From Planctomycetota bacterium (GTDB lineage Bacteria > Planctomycetota > Phycisphaerae > UBA1845): a stretch of 64,000 bases of DNA. Of this stretch, positions 53,035-61,866 are shown one piece after another. Under the pieces are notes generated by a model. It saw only the letters and a list, made by a program, of their open reading frames with translations, did not search any database and was not told the origin of the DNA. Location: the NCBI GenBank assembly GCA_024280855.1, contig JAJRPG010000102.1, forward strand, positions 36,104 through 100,103, written 5' to 3'. The translations under genes and the position numbers were made by a program. Positions within the stretch are counted from its first letter, which is position 1, and each line of letters begins with the position of its first letter.

Positions 53035-53272
53035 ATTCCGCCTTTGTTACGCTATAAACCGGCGATTCCAGTATGCCCAGGACGGTTTTCTTGCGGCATC
53101 GAATTCGCGATTGCTTCGATTGATCCGATAACTTCAGCCTTACCTTCCGTAATCCGATGTTTATTTAGGACGTAGATAGGTATTGTCTACGTTGCGCGCG
53201 CCGCGCTCAACTAGCCAGCTGCGCATGGTGCTTCTTGGCAGGGATAAGTCCGTTAGAGCGGAGATGATAGAC

Positions 53273-56200
53273 ATGTATGAAAACTTCTTTGGACTAAGTT
53301 GCTTACCGTTTGAAGATCGGATTCAGCTGGAGTTCTTTTACAAAAATTCAGACTTGGAAGAAGTACTTGCGTCTATGGAATGCGAGCTTCGCTACCGTCA
53401 AGGCCTTGGTTTTCTCGTCGGTGAATCCGGAACCGGCAAGACGCTTTTAGTCAGAGCGCTTCTCACCAAGCTGGATGCGAAAGATGCTGCCGTCGTCATT
53501 AGGTGCCCTGCAGATGGGCAAATGGATATGATACGTGAAACCTGCAAGGGTTTTGGGGTCACGTTGCCAACACAATATAATGCCAAGCGAGGACTAGCCA
53601 GGCTACGTCGTCGACTCGAAGATGCTCGTCGTCAGGATAAGCTCCCTGTTCTCATCGTAGATCAAGCTGAAAATCTTAGCGTCGAAGCGATGGCGACATT
53701 AGAATCGCTCATTGATTTAAGCCGAGATGACAATCGCCTATTAACCATGATTCTCGTCGGTCAGCCACGAACCATAGACATGTTAGGTCAGCCAAAATTC
53801 GATCGACTTCGTCAGCAGCTTGCTTCCGAACTTCGCTTGCACAAATTCACCTCGGCCCAGACTCACGATTATATCACCCACCGGCTGTGCATAGCCGGGG
53901 CAGGCGACAATGTTATTTTCGATCCCGCAGCCATAGCCGTGATCCATATTGTAACCCACGGCGTACCAAGACTTATAAACCGACTTGCGGATGCAAGTAT
54001 GGTCGCTGCTTATAGCGCGGGCCAAGCGTGTGTCACTGCGGAACTCGTGCGCGAAATGTCAGCCCAACAAAGCCAGAAATCTCAACCAAGTCGTTCGATA
54101 CGAAGTGTTGTCCAGGAGGATGCTCAGATGTCCAATCTAGTTTCACGCGTCGATTCAACCATTCAAGCCATGAAGGGTGATGATATAAAAGTCTCAGGAT
54201 CAAGCTATATCGCTGACGATTCCACTAACATCTCAGAGCGAGCGAGATCACTCATCACCAAGCTGGAACAAACACTGAGGCATTCTGAACAAACGACATC
54301 CAAACTAGAGCGTCGTGCGAAAGCCATCGTAGTGGAGGTTCAGGATCAACTGAATGAACTCGAAAACGAGACAACACGCGTTAGCGGAATAGCCACAGAA
54401 GTTCAGCCACAGCTCCAACGCATTGAAAACACTTGTGATCGTGCCGTCAAAGTAGAGGCTCAACTATCCACCTTTGCAGAAACTCTTGTCGAACGAGCCG
54501 ACTCGGTTCAACAGCGCATATCACTGCTCATGACGTCCATGACTGACGCGGATGCATGTCGAGAAAACATCAATGCGACCGCGCAACAAGCTATGGATAC
54601 TGTTAATGAGGCACAGCAATCAGCACAAGTAGCACAAGCAGCTACCAAGCAGGCGAAAAAAGACCTGGATGAAAACAAACGCATTGCCAATGAATCCGTT
54701 GATCATGTGCGTACGCAGTTATGTCATATTGAAGAAGACGCAAGCCGTACATACAAACTATTTATTGAAAATGAAAGAAAAAATCTCGCAGGTAGCTTTC
54801 GTGACGCGATAAAAGATTCACTCGACGGGTTCAAGAAAAACTTACTACAAGAAACTGAAAAAATGAAAGCGGATTTCCTGACTGGCCTGCATGAGCAAAT
54901 CCAACATGTCCACTCAAAATCCATGGCTGACATCGAAAAATTGACAGATGTTAAAGAGAGTACATTTAGGCTCTCCGTTGACGCAGTGGCTAAGGAAGTG
55001 TCCAAAACATTTGAATATAAAGCTGAACAAACCAGGAATGAGCTAACGCAACTACAAAGCGATGTCACGACAACTGTTCAAACGTCTAGCAAGGAATTAG
55101 CTCAAATTTCGCAACAGCATGAACAAACATGGCAGAGATTGAAAAGTCAAATACAAAGTAATGTCATGACGGCAGTTCAAACGTCTAGCAAAGAGTTAGA
55201 GCAACTTTCAGAACAGCATGAGCAAGCATGGCAGAGATTGAAAAGTCAAAACGTCACCCATCAAGACCAGCTTGTGTCGTTAGCGGCTAAAAGCACTGAC
55301 ATGGCCGAACAAATAAATGATCTGACAGTGAGTGCAAAAACGGCAGAGAAGATTGTTCAACAATCAAAATTATCCGTCAGTTATATGCAACAGGCATCGC
55401 AGCGTGCGCAAGCGGATCTGACATCGACGATGGACCAGGCCAGGGCGATTACGAGTGATGTGACCAATGCCAGTGGCCAGGTAGAATCGTTACAACGCAG
55501 CATTTCAAGCACGCTTCTCGAAGTCGGCGGCGCTTACGAACGGCTGAATTCATTGCGTGAAAATGTGGTTCGCGTGGAAAGTATGTCTGGGAGATTTGAT
55601 AACATTGAGACTCTAGTCAAGCAGGCAAATAAAGCCGTAGAACAATTGCAACCTGCCGTTGTCGCAGCAGACGAAAAAGCAGGAAGATTGCAATCGCACC
55701 ACGCTGCCGCGACTAGTCTACTTAATAAACTAACCCAGGCCAATATAGATGGGCAGTCCGTAGTTAAAAAGGTTGAAGAAACCTCTTCAAAAGTTGATCG
55801 CATGATTCAGGATGTTTGGGGACTGGCCACGAAGGCAGAGGCCAGTTCACAAGAAATTGCGGCTGCATTAGCAGATATGAAAAATAGCGGTCAACAGAAA
55901 GTTTCACCTACAAATAGTAACGATGTCAAAGTTCAATCCAACCAACTTGCAGATGATGTTGCACTGCGCAGCGAAGCGTACGAGAAATTAACGGATCAGG
56001 TAAACACTATTGCCAAGGTTTTAAGTAAGGCACAGGAAGTGGCTAAGTCTACACGAGAAGAATTAGTTGATGCAAAAGAAACATACGAAAACCTTACGAC
56101 AATAACCGGCGCGGCGAATCAGCAGGTCGTAAGCTTAGATACGCTTATCAAGTCTGCTGGTGGTATGATAGAAACGCACGAACAGTTGCAGCTTGAAACC

Positions 56201-57046
56201 GCTACCTCAACCCAGGAGCTTAAACAACATATATCAGCCATGGCTGATACGACAGACGCTGGCATGCAGATGATTAATGAATTTACAAAGCAAACGATCG
56301 ACATTGAAAAGCAACTACGCACGGCGACACGAAAGTCTGCCCAGTTGCAAGCCAACGTAGCAGAGGCATTAGCCCAGCCAGGTGAAATAGTTGCCGGTGC
56401 AAAAGAGCAGGCAATTCAGCTCGAACAGGTATGTACAGCCGTTCGTAAAGTGTTCTCCGCATTGTCGCAAACCAGTTTGGAAGCTCAGGAGAAAATTGCG
56501 ATGTTTAATCAGTCGAAAGCTCTGGCGCAAACTGAATTCGATAAATTAAAACAATCTACAGGCCAAGCTGTTGAAGGTATTCGATCGCTGGGGCAAACGA
56601 ATATCAAACAAATCAAAAACATAGCGTCCCAAGCCTCGGAGGGTATTCAATCCATGGCAAAATCCAGCTTGGGAAATCTTCAGAGTACGGCCAAGCAAGC
56701 TGTTGAACATGTGCGCAACGAATCGAATCGATCATCCGCAACGCTAAGCGAATGGGTGCAGGAAACCAAGCGTGCCCAGCAACGGCTTGAGCATACTTTG
56801 AAATACGTTCCGTCGATCAGCCAAACGCATCCTATTAATAGCGTCTCGCAAGATGCGCAGCAGATTCCAGCGTTCAATGGCCCCGAAGTCGAAACCGCGA
56901 CTAGCCAGGGTTATGACCTGCTGGTTGAAAAACGGGCATCGGTAGAGTCGGTCACTATGCAAGGTGACGATCAAACAGAACGTAAGGCGAAAATTAAGAA
57001 GCTACTCGAAGAAGCTAGGCGTGTGTCCGTTAGTGCAAGAAGCTAG
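53273..57046 (+). CDS. ExeA/GspA-like AAA ATPase fused to a very long coiled coil
   Basis: A 1257-residue protein. The ATG at 53273 is supported by GGAG nine bases upstream and by the family start MYENFFGLSCLPFED. Residues 1-260 are a GspA/ExeA/MshM-type AAA ATPase: Walker A GESGTGKT near residue 50, Walker B PVLIVDQAE near 125, sensor ILVGQPRTIDML and HGVPRLINRLAD. Residues about 300-1240 are almost unbroken heptad-rich coiled coil (Ala, Gln, Glu, Lys, Ser rich), of the sort seen in methyl-accepting proteins or SMC-like tethers, with no membrane segment seen. In known systems the ATPase assists assembly of secretins or pili; here the coil could be a scaffold or a ruler. No secretin or pilus gene lies beside it. 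Confidence 0.82.
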   Translation: MYENFFGLSCLPFEDRIQLEFFYKNSDLEEVLASMECELRYRQGLGFLVGESGTGKTLLVRALLTKLDAKDAAVVIRCPADGQMDMIRETCKGFGVTLPTQYNAKRGLARLRRRLEDARRQDKLPVLIVDQAENLSVEAMATLESLIDLSRDDNRLLTMILVGQPRTIDMLGQPKFDRLRQQLASELRLHKFTSAQTHDYITHRLCIAGAGDNVIFDPAAIAVIHIVTHGVPRLINRLADASMVAAYSAGQACVTAELVREMSAQQSQKSQPSRSIRSVVQEDAQMSNLVSRVDSTIQAMKGDDIKVSGSSYIADDSTNISERARSLITKLEQTLRHSEQTTSKLERRAKAIVVEVQDQLNELENETTRVSGIATEVQPQLQRIENTCDRAVKVEAQLSTFAETLVERADSVQQRISLLMTSMTDADACRENINATAQQAMDTVNEAQQSAQVAQAATKQAKKDLDENKRIANESVDHVRTQLCHIEEDASRTYKLFIENERKNLAGSFRDAIKDSLDGFKKNLLQETEKMKADFLTGLHEQIQHVHSKSMADIEKLTDVKESTFRLSVDAVAKEVSKTFEYKAEQTRNELTQLQSDVTTTVQTSSKELAQISQQHEQTWQRLKSQIQSNVMTAVQTSSKELEQLSEQHEQAWQRLKSQNVTHQDQLVSLAAKSTDMAEQINDLTVSAKTAEKIVQQSKLSVSYMQQASQRAQADLTSTMDQARAITSDVTNASGQVESLQRSISSTLLEVGGAYERLNSLRENVVRVESMSGRFDNIETLVKQANKAVEQLQPAVVAADEKAGRLQSHHAAATSLLNKLTQANIDGQSVVKKVEETSSKVDRMIQDVWGLATKAEASSQEIAAALADMKNSGQQKVSPTNSNDVKVQSNQLADDVALRSEAYEKLTDQVNTIAKVLSKAQEVAKSTREELVDAKETYENLTTITGAANQQVVSLDTLIKSAGGMIETHEQLQLETATSTQELKQHISAMADTTDAGMQMINEFTKQTIDIEKQLRTATRKSAQLQANVAEALAQPGEIVAGAKEQAIQLEQVCTAVRKVFSALSQTSLEAQEKIAMFNQSKALAQTEFDKLKQSTGQAVEGIRSLGQTNIKQIKNIASQASEGIQSMAKSSLGNLQSTAKQAVEHVRNESNRSSATLSEWVQETKRAQQRLEHTLKYVPSISQTHPINSVSQDAQQIPAFNGPEVETATSQGYDLLVEKRASVESVTMQGDDQTERKAKIKKLLEEARRVSVSARS
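55061..55250 (+). repeat. 99-bp tandem duplication within the coiled coil
   Basis: A 33-residue unit occurs twice in a row: VQTSSKELAQISQQHEQTW- and VQTSSKELEQLSEQHEQAW-, both followed by QRLKSQ. The repeats begin at about 55076 and 55175. The period of 33 residues is not a multiple of seven, so the duplication shifts the heptad phase unless a stutter compensates. Confidence 0.85.
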
Positions 57047-57061
57047 GGTGGTATTCCCGTT

Positions 57062-57086
57062 GAGCCGCAGGCTTCAGCCTGTGCGG
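57062..57086. repeat. palindromic repeat, family A
   Basis: gagccgcaggcttcagcctg+tgcgg, between the convergent ends of the coiled-coil gene and tal. It is one mismatch from the copy at 4266-4290 and may act as a bidirectional end signal here. Confidence 0.82.
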
Positions 57087-57118
57087 TGACAGATGCAATT
57101 ATCGCCGCAGTGGGTCTA

Positions 57119-58237
57119 TTACCCTGCTGTACGAAGCTGAGCTTTTTTACGCTTCAAATTGTCGAGTAACTCGTCAAACGATTGAGCGAATAATACGACG
57201 CCGTTGTCGCGGAGTATTTCCGTAGCCTTGGTTACATCTATTTCAAGTGCGGCTAAGTCCTTCATGATCGACTTCGCTTGATCCACATCCTTCGTAATTG
57301 CGACCTCCGATTGGCCATGATCTAGCGTGGCATCAATGGTGACTGGTGGCAACGTGTTGACACTCTGCGGGCCAACCAAGCCGTCGAGATACATGGTGTC
57401 GCAATATGCCGGGTTCTTTGTACTCGTGCTTGCCCACAAAGGCCGCTGCACACGAGCGCCTTTCGAGGCTAACTCGCCGAACGCGCCGTCTGCATTAAAA
57501 ACTTCCTGGAAACGAGCGTAAGCTAGTTTGGCGTTGGCGATAGCTGCCTTTCCGAAAAGATGATCAACTTTTGCGCCGTCCGCTTTTTTCTCTTCTAAAG
57601 CCTTATCAATCATCACATCTAATCGGCTAACGAAAAACGATGCCACCGACGTGACCTTGCTAAGATCGCCGCCAGACTCGTCGAGTATTTTCAGCCCGTT
57701 GAGGTAGGCCTGCATCACTTGCTCATGGGCCGCAAGGCCGAAAATTAGCGTGACGTTTACATTGATCCCCGCGCCGATGAGGGCTTCAATCGCGGGCATC
57801 CCTTGCTCGGTCGCTGGCACTTTAATCATCACGTTGGGGCGATTGATTGTGGCAAAAAGTCGTTTTCCTTCTGCGATAGTGCCCTCAGTGTCATAGGCTA
57901 ATTTGGGGCTGACCTCCAGGCTGACGAATCCGTCGACGCCGCCGGTAGATTCAAAAATCGGTTTCAGAATGTCAGCCGCGTCGGAAATATCGGGGATGAC
58001 CAATCCTTCGTAAAGGTCCATCGTATCAAGACCTTGGCCAATGAGCTTGTCCAGCAGGGCATCGTAGTCACTGCTACCGGTGATCGCTTTCATGAAGATT
58101 GAGGGGTTAGATGTCACGCCAACGACACCGATGTCGAGGAGCCGTTTGAGTTCACCGCCATCGATCATGCTTCGGCTAATGTTGTCGCACCAAATGGACT
58201 GTCCGATGTCATATAAAGCTTGAATTCGGTTACTCAC
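57119..58237 (-). CDS. tal: transaldolase
   Basis: A 372-residue transaldolase of the longer bacterial type found in actinobacteria and cyanobacteria. It transfers dihydroxyacetone from sedoheptulose 7-phosphate to glyceraldehyde 3-phosphate in the pentose phosphate pathway. Conserved parts are GVVGVTSNPSIF, FVSLEVSP, NVMIKVPATEQGMPAIE with the Schiff-base lysine, GINVNVTLIF, SVASFFVSRLD and RPLWASTSTKNPAY. The start is GTG at 58235-58237 with GGAG ten bases upstream. Single gene. Confidence 0.95.
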   Translation of the reverse strand: MSNRIQALYDIGQSIWCDNISRSMIDGGELKRLLDIGVVGVTSNPSIFMKAITGSSDYDALLDKLIGQGLDTMDLYEGLVIPDISDAADILKPIFESTGGVDGFVSLEVSPKLAYDTEGTIAEGKRLFATINRPNVMIKVPATEQGMPAIEALIGAGINVNVTLIFGLAAHEQVMQAYLNGLKILDESGGDLSKVTSVASFFVSRLDVMIDKALEEKKADGAKVDHLFGKAAIANAKLAYARFQEVFNADGAFGELASKGARVQRPLWASTSTKNPAYCDTMYLDGLVGPQSVNTLPPVTIDATLDHGQSEVAITKDVDQAKSIMKDLAALEIDVTKATEILRDNGVVLFAQSFDELLDNLKRKKAQLRTAG

Positions 58238-58287
58238 GTTAGCCTTGCTCCGTTAAATTTGATTTCGACTGTCTTACCTATGCCAAT

Positions 58288-58319
58288 GTCAGGCAATCCC
58301 GACGTACATCGGGACTGAC
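58288..58319. repeat. short two-part hairpin (TCCCGA/TCGGGA)
   Basis: Outer arms gtcag/ctgac and inner arms tcccga (58297-58302)/tcgggA (58309-58314) around cgtaca. It lies between tal and the preceding small secreted gene. The inner part is shared with the centre of family-A' repeats. No T tract is present. Confidence 0.7.
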
Positions 58320-58329
58320 CTACTTTACC

Positions 58330-58905
58330 TTACCAGCGGCGACGCTTGACCAGTCCCATGATACTCATGCCAGCGAATGACGCGATCATACTGACCGTCA
58401 CGCTGGACCCGCAAACTTCAATCGTGACAGCCGGTGCGTTGCCGTCGATGATCGCCTCGCACACAGAAGCATCATCCCAAAAATCGCAAGCGTCACAAGG
58501 AGCGGCAACAAAGTCTGTTGGGATCATATTCGTTTCTGTCGGTTCACCGGTGAAGCCGTCCACATCGACGACGTTGCCTGTCAGCGACACCCACCACAGC
58601 GTTTCGTTGCCGCTGCCGTCTAATTCCAGGCTAATGAACCCGACAGGAACAAGCTCTGTTCCGTTATTAAGAAATATGTCGCTCGCTCCGGTCACAACAA
58701 TATCGGAGAGCGTCACGTCCGGGCCGGTTACAATGACCATGTTCTGCGTACTCTCAAGCACAACCAGCTCGGCATTGGCTGCGTTGATGATATCGCAATT
58801 CGTACCGGCAAACTGCAACCAAGGCGTTTGTGCAGATGCACTTCCCGCGATGGCTAACACCGCAGCTAAGCTTATAAGTCTTGTCGTATTTTTTCGTCGA
58901 TCCAT
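58330..58905 (-). CDS. small secreted protein with C-terminal sorting-type tail
   Basis: A 191-residue protein. ATG at 58903-58905 begins a signal peptide (LISLAAVLAIAGSASA); GAGGAG is just upstream. The mature part is strand-rich with paired cysteines (PCDACDFWDDASVCEAI). It ends in a short hydrophobic helix (SMIASFAGMSIMGL) followed by VKRRRW. A helix plus basic tail at the very C-terminus is the shape of a PEP-CTERM-like sorting signal, though the proline motif at its start is not clear. Function unknown. Its upstream region shares a 31-bp element with the haloperoxidase gene. Confidence 0.72.
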   Translation of the reverse strand: MDRRKNTTRLISLAAVLAIAGSASAQTPWLQFAGTNCDIINAANAELVVLESTQNMVIVTGPDVTLSDIVVTGASDIFLNNGTELVPVGFISLELDGSGNETLWWVSLTGNVVDVDGFTGEPTETNMIPTDFVAAPCDACDFWDDASVCEAIIDGNAPAVTIEVCGSSVTVSMIASFAGMSIMGLVKRRRW

Positions 58906-59006
58906 GATGCTCCTCACTCACTGCTCGCTATGACCCCATTTCCCACGCTAAAATCTTACCGGAATTATCACCGAAGCCAACCGTCCTGGCTACCATCCGA
59001 AGATGG

Positions 59007-59037
59007 GTCTCCATATAAAGAACAACGCCGGTGATCT
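59007..59037 (-). promoter_or_regulatory. 31-bp element, copy 1, upstream of the small sorting-tail gene
   Basis: On the plus strand it reads gtctccatataaagaacaac+gccggtgatct. It matches 61574-61604 at 30 of 31 positions. It lies about 100 bp upstream of the ATG at 58905. Shared location ahead of two genes with exported, sorting-tailed products suggests a common control site; it shows no classical promoter boxes. Confidence 0.6.
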
Positions 59038-59194
59038 ATAGAAGGGGAGACGGGGAGCGATCAAACGTGATGGCATCTGCGTTTTAACGCCAAATAGATC
59101 GCTGTTTTCCTCAAAATTGCGGGTTATTAAAAATAATTATGTGAGTCGAAGATGGCAGGCAATAGCCATGCCCTACCTGACTATACGCCAACAA

Positions 59195-59250
59195 CATGGG
59201 TAAGTCCCGGTCCCGATTTTCATTGGGGTCGGGACGTACCGAAGCCACCC
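59195..59250. repeat. diverged palindromic repeat with GTCCCG/CGGGAC arms
   Basis: catgggtaag is followed by tcccggtcccgattttcatt and ggggtcgggacgtacc, then gaagccaccc. The outer text resembles family B, and the centre is a separate hairpin. It lies 41 bp beyond the stop of the haloperoxidase gene. Confidence 0.6.
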
Positions 59251-59290
59251 AGTCTGCATGGCTAAACGCTGATTAAATTCACGTCGCCTA

Positions 59291-61420
59291 TCACGCGATA
59301 TAGTCCGCTTGCGAACGTATGGATGTTATTTTACTTCCCACCAAAAGCAGCAGGGCCATGATGAGGATTCCCCAGGTGGAAACTGTTGGGATTGAGTTTG
59401 CACAATCGTCGCCGAAAATCGCGTCGTCAGCGCCTTGGCACTGGTCGATGCAGTCCGGGACACCATCGCCATCGGCATCAGCCGTGTCATCAAGGCCGCA
59501 ACCGCAGATTCCTGGTTCGTCTTTGAATGGATCGTTCGGGCAGAAATCTGGTTCGATAAGCGACATGCCAAAATCAAATGCTTCATTGCCAATAGCTACG
59601 CCCATGAGTCGGCCCGGAATGTCATCAGCCGTTGGATGGATGCCGCCGTATATTCGAGAAAGACTGCACTCGTCAGCCGCGTCGTAATACTTCGCCCATT
59701 GCAACGTAATGTCTTGGCTGGGGCCTTCTTCAAAGACCAGGAATTCATTTTGAGGTGCGAGAAAAGTACCAACGCCGCCAGGAAAGAATTCGCTACCGGT
59801 AAGGCGTGTCATAACCAAAGCCGCAGCGCGGCTGTAAGTGCTGTGTCCCGAAACGTAGCCTGCGAAGGGCGGCGTCACGAAACTCGGTCTTTGGTAAGGC
59901 CACCAGTTTTCAGCGAGGATCCAGCCAACGCCGGCGTCCGTTGTCGCGGGGTCCGAGATGTAGTCAGGCCCTCGCCATGCTTTAATGGCAATCTTGCCAA
60001 TGTTTGAGCCGTTAAAGCCAGCGAGATGTTCATGTCTTTCGCCGGGGGCAATGGTGAGCGCGGTGACCAACTCGATTAAACCGGGTCGCAAGTTGATACC
60101 GTCTACATGATAGGATGGTAAGCCTGAGTCCGAACTTTGGCCCTTATCGCACATATATCGTATAGCTGAGACCGGGCGAATGTAGTCATACCAACCTTTG
60201 ACGCCCCAGGAGGCGACAGCTACGTCGTGCATGGTTCCGCCCATGATGAGATATACGCGAAGATCCCATTCTAAATCGCTCAAAATGGGGCCACTGCCGC
60301 CCCAGCGTTTTTGCTGGAGAGGGTGATCCGAAACGTAATTTGCCAGCGTGAACCAGTGTCCTGGCGGTGTTTCCGAATCAGGCCCGTCTGCCCAAAATTC
60401 TGCGAGTACGCGGTAGTAGTCACCGGCTGGAACCATCTCCGCAGGGTAAGGTAAATTAGTCGCAGGGTTTACGTTGTAGCCTGAGCCATCGTTGGTTCCG
60501 AGCGTATTATTGCCGCGTGCATTTGGGCTGATGTCGATCATTACGCCGTCGGTGGGATCAAGATAACTGCTCCACTCAATGACCTGTTCGTACCCAGATT
60601 TGTATGCGGCATCGCCTGCGGTGCCAATGTAAGGCGGTGGGCCTGGATCGTGATAGACCCAGTATTCGAATCCGTCGCGATCGTAAATGGTTAAGTCTGC
60701 GGCAGTGAGAGAAAATGGTGTAACGATGCCCCATTCTGGCCCAAGGAATTCCGGATAGCCACCCACGACTACGTTGCCGGATTGATCGATGAAGAAATCC
60801 AGCGCCAGCGGCTGCCACCGGTTTGGGTCTATGATCGTGGGATTCCCTGGCAATGACGGTACAAGCGGGGGGTTAAATGGTTCGTAGTAAATGTTTACAT
60901 ATCCATTTTGTTCGTTAGCACCGTCGGTCAGTCCAAATGCCAGGATGGTGGCAGCGATGCGGTTTCCCAACGCAGCGGGTGAGACACCAGCCGTGGAGGT
61001 GAACGAGGCGTCGTAGCCAAGAGCGGACATTCTTGAATCAAAAGATGGCAATGAAATAGCTGCACCAGGAGAATTTGAAAATCGGGCTGAGAGTACCCGA
61101 TAAGCGGCATAACTAATGGCTTTTTCTCGTTCGGCTATGAGATTTGTTGCGGTGGCATTTTCATGATGTAAATGTGTCAGCACACTGTCATCGTAAGCTG
61201 CCCAGGCGTCCCACATCGCGGCTGATACATGGTAAAGATTTCGCGCGTGTACCGTTGGTCGAGCGAAGTCATTGCGAATCGCGTCGAGGAGTTCATCGTT
61301 CCATTGTCGTGCCACTGAATTCTGCGCTTGTGCAGAAGCGGCCCACATGAGGCTGGAAAACATTACTACTAGAAAGAAACGTGACCAGACCGTCGGTCTC
61401 GACGTATTGACAGTATTCAT
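59291..61420 (-). CDS. exported vanadium-dependent haloperoxidase-like protein with IPTL-type C-terminal tail
   Basis: A 709-residue protein. ATG at 61418-61420 follows GGGAGAG and opens the signal peptide (FFLVVMFSSLMWAASAQA); the frame upstream is non-coding. The body matches the vanadium chloroperoxidase/PAP2-like family: RPTVHARNLYHVSAAMWDAWAAYD (in part), WGVKGWYDYIRPVSAIRYM and GYVSGHSTYSRAAALVM, the last supplying a vanadate-binding His, then RIYGGIHPTADD near 640 with a further His. A Ca-binding-like stretch (DTADADGDGVPDCIDQC) precedes IPTVSTWGILIMALLLLV and a short tail, which resembles the IPTL-CTERM sorting domain. It probably acts at the cell surface as a haloperoxidase or phosphatase; which one is not clear. 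Confidence 0.85.
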   Translation of the reverse strand: MNTVNTSRPTVWSRFFLVVMFSSLMWAASAQAQNSVARQWNDELLDAIRNDFARPTVHARNLYHVSAAMWDAWAAYDDSVLTHLHHENATATNLIAEREKAISYAAYRVLSARFSNSPGAAISLPSFDSRMSALGYDASFTSTAGVSPAALGNRIAATILAFGLTDGANEQNGYVNIYYEPFNPPLVPSLPGNPTIIDPNRWQPLALDFFIDQSGNVVVGGYPEFLGPEWGIVTPFSLTAADLTIYDRDGFEYWVYHDPGPPPYIGTAGDAAYKSGYEQVIEWSSYLDPTDGVMIDISPNARGNNTLGTNDGSGYNVNPATNLPYPAEMVPAGDYYRVLAEFWADGPDSETPPGHWFTLANYVSDHPLQQKRWGGSGPILSDLEWDLRVYLIMGGTMHDVAVASWGVKGWYDYIRPVSAIRYMCDKGQSSDSGLPSYHVDGINLRPGLIELVTALTIAPGERHEHLAGFNGSNIGKIAIKAWRGPDYISDPATTDAGVGWILAENWWPYQRPSFVTPPFAGYVSGHSTYSRAAALVMTRLTGSEFFPGGVGTFLAPQNEFLVFEEGPSQDITLQWAKYYDAADECSLSRIYGGIHPTADDIPGRLMGVAIGNEAFDFGMSLIEPDFCPNDPFKDEPGICGCGLDDTADADGDGVPDCIDQCQGADDAIFGDDCANSIPTVSTWGILIMALLLLVGSKITSIRSQADYIA

Positions 61421-61866
61421 TTTGATTCTCTCCCTAAATTCAGTGACGCTGGCCCTAGCGTGTCCCCATTCTATCGAAATGCCCGCTGAAAAGCTATTAA
61501 ATTTACCATGATGGCCCTCGATAACTCGTGTAATTAGCCTCCAGGCTACAAGCAAAGCCCAATTTCGATTTTCGTCTCCATGTAAAGAACAACGCCGGTG
61601 ATCTCTGTATCGGGGCAATAGGAGAGATCATGAGGCATGGGAAGGGACAGAAATAAGGTGTGGCAGGCGATAAACCATGATAGCCACGTTTGAAATTATT
61701 TTGCGCAGTGCGTTGTTCGATGAGGGGATTACATGGCGTGGACGTGACACCTTTTCTTTTCCCTTCGAGGTTTTCTAGGAAATTTAGCAAGGATGGCCTA
61801 TCTTTCCTGCTAGATAGTTGTCTAATGATATAAGATTAGTTGGCATTAGTATGAATTAGGGCAACG
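61421..61866. other. intergenic region between haloperoxidase-like and CsgG-like genes
   Basis: It holds the second copy of the 31-bp element (61574-61604) and tggcaggcgataaaccatg at 61661-61679, similar to 59153-59170. The frames crossing it on the minus strand are not supported. No promoter could be assigned for the plus-strand gene at 61867. Confidence 0.5.
61574..61604 (-). promoter_or_regulatory. 31-bp element, copy 2, upstream of the haloperoxidase-like gene
   Basis: On the plus strand gtctccatgtaaagaacaac+gccggtgatct, one mismatch from copy 1. It lies about 155 bp upstream of the ATG at 61420. Orientation relative to the gene is the same as for copy 1. Confidence 0.6.

Larger units (their letters stand above)
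58906..59290. other. intergenic region with the shared 31-bp element
   Basis: It contains the 31-bp element (59007-59037), a second segment similar to 61661-61679 at 59153-59170 (tggcaggcaatagccatg) and a diverged family-B-like palindrome (59195-59250). No supported gene. Confidence 0.5.

Noticed and set aside
53183..53272. 30-residue N-terminal extension of the ExeA-like protein from TTG
   Set aside because: The family begins at MYENFFGL, and GGAG is placed correctly for the ATG at 53273.
58346..58933. 195-codon plus-strand frame opposite the small secreted protein
   Set aside because: The minus-strand frame has signal peptide, binding site and tail; the plus-strand frame has none.
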